From NCBI GenBank assembly GCA_035687895.1, contig DASRUE010000217.1, positions 1 through 30,040 of the forward strand: 30,040 nucleotides of DNA, read 5' to 3'. The DNA is from JAERML01 sp035687895. Its GTDB lineage: Bacteria > Bacteroidota > Ignavibacteria > UBA10030 > UBA6906. Within the stretch, counting starts at the first letter, position 1. The number at the start of each line of letters is the position of its first letter. The notes under the pieces were generated by a model. The model was given only the letters and a program-made list of their open reading frames with translations, searched no databases and was not told where the DNA came from. The position numbers were made by a program, and so were the translations under genes. Of this stretch, positions 24,137 to 30,040 are shown piece after piece.

Positions 24137-25075
24137 TCATTGCTCGAACAATGCGTCAACAAACGCCTTCCGATCAAACGGCTCCAGATCGTCGATCTGT
24201 TCTCCCACGCCGATAAACTTTACCGGGACGTTCATCTCTTTACTGATGGAGAGGACAATTCCCCCTTTTGCAGTTCCGTCCAGCTTGGTCAGAACAAGTC
24301 CGGTCACGGCAACTGCCGCACTGAACTGCTTCGCCTGCTGCATCCCGTTCTGCCCGGTGGAGGCATCAATGACAAGAAGAACTTCATGCGGTGCCTCGGC
24401 GCGCTGCTTTGAAATCACCCGCTTGATTTTTTTCAGTTCTTCCATCAGGTTCACTTTCGTGTGAAGGCGACCCGCCGTATCAATGATGACGACATCGGCT
24501 CCATGCGCCGTGGCTGATTTCACCGCATCGAATGCCACCGCCGCCGGATCCGATCCCTGTAGCTGCTGGATGATTTCCGCTCCGGCCCGTTTCGACCAGA
24601 TTTCCAGTTGCTCGTTCGCTGCCGCACGGAATGTATCCGCCGCGGCAATCACAACCTTCTTCCCGCTCCTGATGTAGTGATACGCAAGCTTGCCAATGGT
24701 TGTGGTCTTCCCGACACCATTGATCCCTACCACCATCACAACATACGGCTTCACGGAAGGGAGCGCAAACGGGTCTTCCCCTGTCGTTCCGTTCACAAAT
24801 TGTCGTTGGATCTCATCCCGAAGAAGATGCTGCAGCTCAGCGGAATCACTGTACCGCTCTTCCTTCACTCGCCTGCGGATGGAGTCGATGATCTTTCCAG
24901 TCGCTTCCACACCAACATCCGCAGCGATGAGAATTTCTTCCATCTGATCGAGCAATTCGTCATCGATGGTCGCCTTCGTCGTGATCAGGCGGCCCACTTT
25001 CCCGAGCAGCCCTTCCCGCGTCTTGGTCAGACTTTCTTTGAGCTTCGTAAATCCGAGCTTGTCAAACAAACCCAT
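24137..25075 (-). CDS. ftsY: Signal recognition particle receptor FtsY
   Basis: FtsY is the SRP receptor GTPase that brings ribosomes making membrane proteins to the translocon. The ATG at 25075 (MGLFDKLGFTKLKESLTKTREGLLGKV) is preferred over the TTG 9 bases upstream, giving 312 residues. It lacks the long acidic A domain of E. coli and consists of the NG core. The GTPase motifs are GINGVGKTTTIGKLA (about residues 117-130), ADTFRAAANEQLEIW, DTAGRLHTKVNLMEEL and TKLDGTAKGGIVLS, and the C-terminal GVGEQIDDLEPFDRKAFVDALF is diagnostic. The N-terminal amphipathic residues probably bind the membrane. Confidence 0.97.
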   Translation of the reverse strand: MGLFDKLGFTKLKESLTKTREGLLGKVGRLITTKATIDDELLDQMEEILIAADVGVEATGKIIDSIRRRVKEERYSDSAELQHLLRDEIQRQFVNGTTGEDPFALPSVKPYVVMVVGINGVGKTTTIGKLAYHYIRSGKKVVIAAADTFRAAANEQLEIWSKRAGAEIIQQLQGSDPAAVAFDAVKSATAHGADVVIIDTAGRLHTKVNLMEELKKIKRVISKQRAEAPHEVLLVIDASTGQNGMQQAKQFSAAVAVTGLVLTKLDGTAKGGIVLSISKEMNVPVKFIGVGEQIDDLEPFDRKAFVDALFEQ

Positions 25076-25120
25076 GGTGATCAACGATGAATGAGAAATG
25101 TGGAAAACACAAGCTATGGA

Positions 25121-25714
25121 TTATGCCCGCTGCTTGAGCACCTCAATGAAGCGTTTGATGTAAAGTACAAATGACAGAGCAAGGAGCAGAACTGAAATGC
25201 AGAGCAGCACATCAATCACCCATGAATGGAGATCCAGCACCATGAGGAATAGTGTCAGTGAAATAATACCCACCGCCCATTTGCCTGTTTCGTTGGAGGG
25301 AAGGACGACCCCTCGCGTTGCCTTGATGTACATACCTCCTATGAAGATAAGAATGTCTCTGCCCAGAACGACCACCACGAGCCACAAGGGAATGTCATGC
25401 AGATGAAGAAGCACAAGGACGACGGCACCAACGGCGATCTTATCGGCGAGAGGGTCGAGGATCTTCCCCCACTCCGTAGTCTGGTTGAACTTGCGGGCGA
25501 GGACGCCATCATACTTGTCGGTCAACGCAGCAACAAACATGATGAGACCACCCCACATTCTCGCAGACGGGTACTCCGAGAGCATCACGAGCACAAAGGG
25601 AATTGCCAGAAGGGCGCGGCTGACGCTTAGAAGATTGGAGATGGTAAAGAAACGATCAACCGTCGCAGTGGTGGTGCCGGGCGGTGAGCCTGACTGTTGT
25701 GGAGGAGTGCTCAC
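25121..25714 (-). CDS. CDP-alcohol phosphatidyltransferase (phosphatidylglycerophosphate synthase-like)
   Basis: The 197-residue inner-membrane enzyme carries the complete CDP-alcohol phosphotransferase motif: D66, D69-G70, A73-R74, G83, D87 and D91 in TDKYDGVLARKFNQTTEWGKILDPLADK. The acidic residues bind metal and the CDP-lipid. The start TISNLLSVSRALLAIPFVLVM matches PgsA-type proteins, so phosphatidylglycerophosphate synthesis is most likely, but other alcohols are possible. Five to six membrane segments are visible. The start is GTG at 25714, overlapping the purF stop as GTGA, so the two are coupled. It ends 45 bases before the ftsY start. Confidence 0.93.
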   Translation of the reverse strand: MSTPPQQSGSPPGTTTATVDRFFTISNLLSVSRALLAIPFVLVMLSEYPSARMWGGLIMFVAALTDKYDGVLARKFNQTTEWGKILDPLADKIAVGAVVLVLLHLHDIPLWLVVVVLGRDILIFIGGMYIKATRGVVLPSNETGKWAVGIISLTLFLMVLDLHSWVIDVLLCISVLLLALSFVLYIKRFIEVLKQRA

Positions 25715-27201
25715 GCTTCATTCTCTTCCTTCGTCTGATTGGCATCGATCTTCACAGGATACTTTCCACTGAAGCAGGCCGTGCAATAGTTCGCTCCGTT
25801 CTCATGCGGGACAGAGGCAAGCAGGTTCTCGATCGATAGATACTCAAGACTGTCCACCCCGAGCTCCTCGCCGATTTTCTGCACATCCCCCCCGCATTGG
25901 TTCGCGATGAGTTCTTTGGGTGTCGGGAAGTCCATGCCGTAGTGGCACGGGTACTTGATCGGCGGGGCAGTGACGCGGAAGTGGACTTCCTTCGGTCCTG
26001 CTTGCTTGATAAGCTGCACAAGTTGCTTCGATGTCGTCCCCCGCACGATGGAGTCGTCGACAATCGTGACCACCTTGTCTTTAAGGACACCCTTGACGGT
26101 GTTGAACTTGGTCTTCACTTTGTTCTCACGAACGTCTTGCTTCGGCTGGATAAACGTCCGCCCGATGTAGTGGCTTCGGATAAGACCGATCTCCAGCTTC
26201 GCCTTCCCCCCCCGCTTATTCGTCTCCTGGACAAATCCCATGGTGGCTGTATTGCTCGAATCGGGAACATTGATGACCACAACCTTGTCGTTCGGGTCTT
26301 TCGGCTTGACCGGATTGGAATTGGCAAGAGTCTTCCCCAGTTTGCGGCGAACCTTGTCCACACTATGGCCGAAAATCTGGCTATCGGGACGGGAAAAGTA
26401 AATGTATTCGAAAACGCAATGATGCGGTCGCGCGGGCTGATCGTTGATCCGAAGAGACACAATCTTGCCAGTCTGCTGGGTCGCGGCATCGATGACCACG
26501 ATCTCTCCCGGTTCGACGTCCCGGATGTACTCTGCATCGATGATGTCGAAACCAACGGTCTCGGAAGCGACCAGGTAGGCACTTCCCTTCTTTCCAATTG
26601 CGAGCGGACGGAATCCTGAATGGTCCCGTGCAGCGATGAGTCTGTCGTTGCACAGGATAACGAGTGAAAACGCACCCTGGATTTGTGCGAGTGCATCCTT
26701 GATCTGCATGATCTGGTCGGTCTCTTTGCTCCGGGCGATGAGATGGAGAATCACTTCGGTATCCGACGTGGTCTGGAAGATCGTCCCGTCTTCCTGCATT
26801 CTGTTCCGTATCTGGCGGAAGTTGGTCAGATTGCCATTGTGGGCGACTGCTATGTTCCCACCTTTGTAGAGAACAGTGAAAGGTTGGATGTTGAACTTGT
26901 TATCCGCAGAACCCGCCGTGGAGTACCGGTTATGCCCGATGGCAAGATTCCCACGCAGGAAATCCGTCAGGATTCGACCGTCTTTGTACACGTCGTTGAC
27001 AAGACCGAAATCCTTGTGGACGTGGAAGCGATGCTTCCGGAGGGTCGTATCAAACTCCGACGTCACGATGCCTGAGCCTTCCTGTCCACGGTGTTGCTGC
27101 GCAAGGAGGCCGTAGTACGTGAGTTGGGCCGCAGCAGGATGGCCATAGACACCAAACACAGCACAATGACAACGGGGTTTATCAAGATCGGGGGAGGTCA
27201 T
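25711..27201 (-). CDS. purF: Amidophosphoribosyltransferase (Bacillus-type, with propeptide and Fe-S ligands)
   Basis: PurF makes phosphoribosylamine from PRPP and glutamine, the first committed step of purine synthesis. The 496-residue protein has a short leader before the probable nucleophile C13 (KPRCHCAVFGVYGHPAAAQLTYYGLLAQQHRGQEGSGI), as in enzymes that mature by propeptide removal. The glutaminase motifs GHNRYSTAG and HNGNLTN follow, and the PRPP-binding loop is VVTIVDDSIVRGTTSKQLV. Cysteines in HHCVFEY, YPCHYGMDF and NYCTACFSGKYP correspond to the [4Fe-4S] ligands of the Bacillus enzyme, so an oxygen-sensitive cluster is likely. The stop overlaps the phosphatidyltransferase start. It begins 78 bases after nadB, with a possible promoter in between. 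Confidence 0.97.
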   Translation of the reverse strand: MTSPDLDKPRCHCAVFGVYGHPAAAQLTYYGLLAQQHRGQEGSGIVTSEFDTTLRKHRFHVHKDFGLVNDVYKDGRILTDFLRGNLAIGHNRYSTAGSADNKFNIQPFTVLYKGGNIAVAHNGNLTNFRQIRNRMQEDGTIFQTTSDTEVILHLIARSKETDQIMQIKDALAQIQGAFSLVILCNDRLIAARDHSGFRPLAIGKKGSAYLVASETVGFDIIDAEYIRDVEPGEIVVIDAATQQTGKIVSLRINDQPARPHHCVFEYIYFSRPDSQIFGHSVDKVRRKLGKTLANSNPVKPKDPNDKVVVINVPDSSNTATMGFVQETNKRGGKAKLEIGLIRSHYIGRTFIQPKQDVRENKVKTKFNTVKGVLKDKVVTIVDDSIVRGTTSKQLVQLIKQAGPKEVHFRVTAPPIKYPCHYGMDFPTPKELIANQCGGDVQKIGEELGVDSLEYLSIENLLASVPHENGANYCTACFSGKYPVKIDANQTKEENEA

Positions 27202-27242
27202 TATTCGCTTGCACTTCGTGAAGGGGTACGTCGACGATGAAC

Positions 27243-27271
27243 AATATACGAGAACTTTGCCGGCAAAACAA
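27243..27271 (-). promoter_or_regulatory. Possible purF promoter overlapping a 12-base palindrome
   Basis: On the minus strand TTGTTT (27266-27271) and TATATT (27243-27248, 5 of 6) are 17 bases apart, placing a start near 27236, about 35 bases before the purF ATG. The perfect palindrome TTTGCCGGCAAA (27256-27267) lies in the spacer and could be an operator. The -35 box is weak. Confidence 0.35.
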
Positions 27272-27279
27272 GGAACGGT

Positions 27280-28878
27280 TCAGTCGACGATGGTGTCGCA
27301 CAGAAAATGTACATCATCGCGCTGACGATAGTCGGTGGTCACGTGGAGGCCACGGCTCTCCTTCCTTTTCATGGCGGAACGAATGATGAGCGATGCGCAG
27401 AGTACAAGGTTCCTCAACTCGATGAGCGACTCGGTGACTTTTGTTTTCTTGTAGAAGTTCTCCACTTCATTCCGGATCAGATCCATTCGCCGGAGCGCTC
27501 GCTCGAGACGGAGGTCCGACCGGACGATGCCCACATAATCCCACATGATCTGTTGGATTTCCCGCCGGTCGTGGGAAACGAGCACCCACTCTTCACTGTT
27601 GAACGTGCCGCTATCGTCCCACTCTTTAATGGAGGGAAGAGCTGCCTCATACGACTTCAGGAATTCAGACGCATGCTTCGCTGCCCGGTCGGAAAAGACA
27701 AGCGCTTCAAGGAGTGAATTGCTGGCAAGACGGTTCGCACCATGCACACCGGTCATCGTCACCTCACCGGCGGCATACAATCCCGAGATGGAGGTTCTCC
27801 CGTGGATATCGGTCACCACCCCCCCACACGAATAGTGCGCGGCCGGAACGACCGGCACCAACTCTTTGGTAATGTCCAGCTTGTACCGAGTGAGACAGGT
27901 TTGGTAGATGTTGGGGAAGTGCTCGATTACTTGATCGGGAGGAAGGTGCCGCAAATCCAGGAGAACGAAGTCCTCTCCCTTCTTCTTCAACTCCGTATCA
28001 ATGGCATACGCAACTATGTCCCGCGGCGCAAGAGACTTCCGCTCGTCGTACCGCTCCATAAATTCCTCGCCATCACGGGTCTTCAAAACTCCACCGAAAC
28101 CTCTTACTGCTTCTGAAATCAGAAAAGATGGACTCCCCGAATCGTACAAGGAGGTCGGGTGAAACTGGATGAATTCCATGTTTGCTATCGCCGCGCCGGC
28201 CCGGTACGCCATCGCAACACCGTCACCTGTGGCTATGCCGGGATTCGTCGTGTGTAGATAGACGTGACCCAGGCCTCCCGTGGAGAGCATGACGACCTTG
28301 GCGACGAACGTGTCGACACGCTTCTCCCGTTCGTTCAGGGCATACGCCCCCCAGCAGTGAATCCTGGTCCGATCGATCACGCGTTTTTCGGTGATATGAT
28401 GCTCTGTCACCAGATCGATGGCCGCGTGGTTTTCGAACGTGACGATGTTCTTCCGTTCTGCCACCGCGTGAAGGAGGGCACGCTCGATCTCTCGACCTGT
28501 CAGGTCTTTTGCGTGTACAATTCGGTTGGTCGAATGGCCGCCTTCCCGACCGAGGTCAAGCACTCCGTCTCGTTCGGTGAACTTTACCCCGAGTTGAATC
28601 AATTCCCGCAGCCGGTCAGGGCCTTCACGCACCATGGTCTCCACTGCCTCCCGATGACTGAGCCCCACTCCAGTCGAAAGCGTGTCTTTCACGTGCATTT
28701 CGAATGAATCCACACCTGACATGACGGCCGCAACACCTCCCTGCGCATAGTTGGTGTTGGATTCAGCCCTCTCCTTCTTGGTGATTATAGCAACCGTCCC
28801 CATCCGGGACGCCTTCAGGGCATAGGAGAGCCCGGCGATGCCACTGCCGATAACGAGAAAATCAAATTTGTGAGTCAT
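27280..28878 (-). CDS. nadB: L-aspartate oxidase
   Basis: NadB oxidises L-aspartate to iminoaspartate with FAD, the first step of de novo NAD synthesis. I prefer the ATG at 28878 (MTHKFDFLVIGSGIAGLSYALKA), giving 532 residues; an upstream TTG at 28905 adds nine residues without support. The FAD-binding GxGxxG is VIGSGIAGLSYAL. Other family blocks are NYAQGGVAAVMS, RTRIHCWGAYALN, STGGLGHVYLHTTNPGIATGDGVAMAYRAGA, MEFIQFHPTSLYD and CGGVVTDIHGRTSISGLYAAGEVTMTGVHGANRLASNSLLEALVF. The C-terminal helical domain follows. nadA and nadC are not in the window. Confidence 0.96.
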   Translation of the reverse strand: MTHKFDFLVIGSGIAGLSYALKASRMGTVAIITKKERAESNTNYAQGGVAAVMSGVDSFEMHVKDTLSTGVGLSHREAVETMVREGPDRLRELIQLGVKFTERDGVLDLGREGGHSTNRIVHAKDLTGREIERALLHAVAERKNIVTFENHAAIDLVTEHHITEKRVIDRTRIHCWGAYALNEREKRVDTFVAKVVMLSTGGLGHVYLHTTNPGIATGDGVAMAYRAGAAIANMEFIQFHPTSLYDSGSPSFLISEAVRGFGGVLKTRDGEEFMERYDERKSLAPRDIVAYAIDTELKKKGEDFVLLDLRHLPPDQVIEHFPNIYQTCLTRYKLDITKELVPVVPAAHYSCGGVVTDIHGRTSISGLYAAGEVTMTGVHGANRLASNSLLEALVFSDRAAKHASEFLKSYEAALPSIKEWDDSGTFNSEEWVLVSHDRREIQQIMWDYVGIVRSDLRLERALRRMDLIRNEVENFYKKTKVTESLIELRNLVLCASLIIRSAMKRKESRGLHVTTDYRQRDDVHFLCDTIVD

Positions 28879-28910
28879 GGGAGTTTCGACGCACGTACTG
28901 GTCAAGGGAA

Positions 28911-28942
28911 CAAAAAAGGCGACCGAAAGATTCGGTCGCCTT
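28911..28942 (-). terminator. Strong intrinsic terminator after the outer-membrane protein gene
   Basis: On the minus strand two perfect 12-base arms (AAGGCGACCGAA and TTCGGTCGCCTT) with a 3-base loop are followed by further T residues and TTTTG. A smaller hairpin (ACTCC/GGAGT, 28948-28962) sits between it and the stop codon. It isolates nadB from the upstream gene. Confidence 0.92.
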
Positions 28943-28964
28943 GGAATACTCCTTTTCGGAGTTG

Positions 28965-30040
28965 TTATTCGAAGTTGTAGCTGGCTGTCAGGTAGCCAAA
29001 CGTATTGATGTTGTCCTGCGAACCAATGAGGCCGAGACCGCGACGGAGAGCTTCCTCGCTGACCGTAGCATCAAGGGCAAAACCGCCAAAACGGAAGCCA
29101 AGGCCTAACGTAACAAGGCCATCGTGCGTAAATTGGTTTATTCCGCCAATCAGTAGGAAGCTATGCGGGAAAGAAGCACTGGTTTCCGTGGTGGGACCGG
29201 CGACGCCTCCAGTAGAAGATTCCGCTTCTGTCTTGATTTTTGCCAATGCGCGATAGTATCCGCCTCGTCCGGCCAACCAATCTGTGAACCACCACTCACC
29301 GCCAACGTTGAAAACGGGGAGCGCAAAGTATGTAACCGTGTTCTTGGCTGTCGTAGGAGTTGCGCCACCTGTATTGAATTCGAGTTCTGCTCTTGCAGAT
29401 TGGAGGCTCAGACCGCCGGCCATATAGAACGCCGGAGTCCGATATTCACCGCCAACACCAAACGCATATGCCAAGGCAGTCACCTTCTCGCTCGCCGTGG
29501 TGGCTGTTACGGTGTTCGGTGGAGCATCCTCTTTCGGCTCAGCCGAGAGTGTTGCGAATAATCCATAAGGGACAAAATTCACCTTGTTCGACATTTTGAA
29601 CTTACCACGAGCGCTGACCTGGATTTCAGTTCCAGATGCGGAATATTCCCCGCCTAAACCCGCAACGACCGGATTGTTCTTCAAATTATCAGTTGCCTTG
29701 TCGAGACGGAGAGCCCCGCTGAGATCAAATGAATTTCCCCCGCCCAGATCAATGTTTGCGCCTGCTCTGAAACCAAACATACTCGCGGATGCTTCATTGT
29801 CAGTGGATGTGGCAGGGGCCGGGACTGTACTCTTGCTGTCGGCATGAGAAGTGCCGTACATAAAACCGAAGCCGAGATCAACCGAACCCATGTCGTATGC
29901 AACCACGAGTTCCCAGACATTGAGTATCGATGGAATTGACTGCGGGGTGCGTTGCGCGATCGATGGAAGCGCCGGGAAACCAGGAACCACGGTCCCTCCT
30001 GCAATCAGTCCAGCCACAGCATTTGCTGCGGAAGGATCGT
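28965..30040 (-). CDS. Outer-membrane beta-barrel protein, N-terminus outside the window
   Basis: No named family is recognised. The frame is open to the window edge, so at least 358 residues are present and the signal peptide is missing; the GTG at 30017 is only an internal codon. The sequence alternates short polar turns with strands rich in aromatic and glycine residues, such as VDLGFGFMYGTS, SMFGFRAGANIDLGG, FDLSGALRL, AYAFGVGGEYRTPAFYMAGGL and VTLGLGFRFGGFALDATV. It ends FGYLTASYNFE, an aromatic-rich end close to the usual barrel-assembly signal. It resembles porin-like or transport barrels of FCB bacteria. A single-gene terminator follows, so it is probably transcribed alone or is last in its unit. 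Confidence 0.75.
   Translation of the reverse strand, partial: DPSAANAVAGLIAGGTVVPGFPALPSIAQRTPQSIPSILNVWELVVAYDMGSVDLGFGFMYGTSHADSKSTVPAPATSTDNEASASMFGFRAGANIDLGGGNSFDLSGALRLDKATDNLKNNPVVAGLGGEYSASGTEIQVSARGKFKMSNKVNFVPYGLFATLSAEPKEDAPPNTVTATTASEKVTALAYAFGVGGEYRTPAFYMAGGLSLQSARAELEFNTGGATPTTAKNTVTYFALPVFNVGGEWWFTDWLAGRGGYYRALAKIKTEAESSTGGVAGPTTETSASFPHSFLLIGGINQFTHDGLVTLGLGFRFGGFALDATVSEEALRRGLGLIGSQDNINTFGYLTASYNFE

Noticed and set aside
28879..28905. TTG start giving a longer NadB
   Set aside because: It adds nine residues before the conserved FDFLVIGSG start and has no ribosome site.
1..30040. CRISPR array, tRNA, rRNA, insertion sequence or prophage
   Set aside because: No regularly spaced repeats, cloverleaf-like segments, transposase, integrase or phage structural proteins were seen in reading the window.

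Overview
The window looks like chromosomal core DNA of moderate GC from a Gram-negative member of the FCB group, most likely the Ignavibacteria/Chlorobi/Kapabacteria side of Bacteroidota. Three things point there: a secreted Asp-box protein ends in a type IX secretion sorting domain with the QNYPNPFN signature, there is an outer-membrane beta-barrel gene and an lnt gene, and good Shine-Dalgarno sites precede many genes (GGAGG before nusA, AAGGAG before rpsO), which is less usual in Bacteroidia proper. This is inferred from gene content only. Every convincing gene is on the minus strand, so transcription runs from high to low coordinates.

Layout from the right edge downward. (a) 28965-30040: 3' part of an outer-membrane beta-barrel gene with a strong intrinsic terminator. 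(b) 20259-28878: nadB, purF, a CDP-alcohol phosphatidyltransferase, ftsY, a repeat-bearing gap, mutL and the catalytic subunit of methylmalonyl-CoA mutase. (c) 19061-20182: a DUF362 protein. (d) 12924-19015: an EamA transporter, then a tight run of acyP, ispF, a DedA protein, a PAP2 phosphatase, lnt, threonine aldolase and a hot-dog thioesterase, ending at a terminator. Three successive genes here are coupled by 4-base stop/start overlaps. (e) 3653-12754: the classic rimP-nusA-infB-rbfA-truB-ribF-rpsO-pnp translation/RNA-processing operon, ending at a terminator. (f) 1-3600: an accessory end holding a small ORF with its own promoter-like region and palindrome, a T9SS-exported Asp-box protein, and a second Asp-box gene broken by two frameshifts that runs off the left edge.

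The genes work in recognisable blocks. Block (e) makes and matures ribosomes and degrades RNA. Block (d) combines isoprenoid precursor synthesis (IspF), probable undecaprenyl-phosphate recycling (PAP2 phosphatase and DedA flippase) and lipoprotein maturation (Lnt), so it is mainly a cell-envelope unit. Block (b) mixes NAD and purine synthesis, phospholipid synthesis, membrane targeting and mismatch repair.

I do not see a clear undescribed system: no CRISPR array, phage, insertion sequence, tRNA or rRNA. The observations most worth checking are an ispF gene whose only sensible start is an AUC codon, the promoter/palindrome/small-ORF arrangement near 3266-3542, the doubly frameshifted Asp-box gene, a terminator-like hairpin just ahead of rimP, and the inverted repeats between ftsY and mutL.
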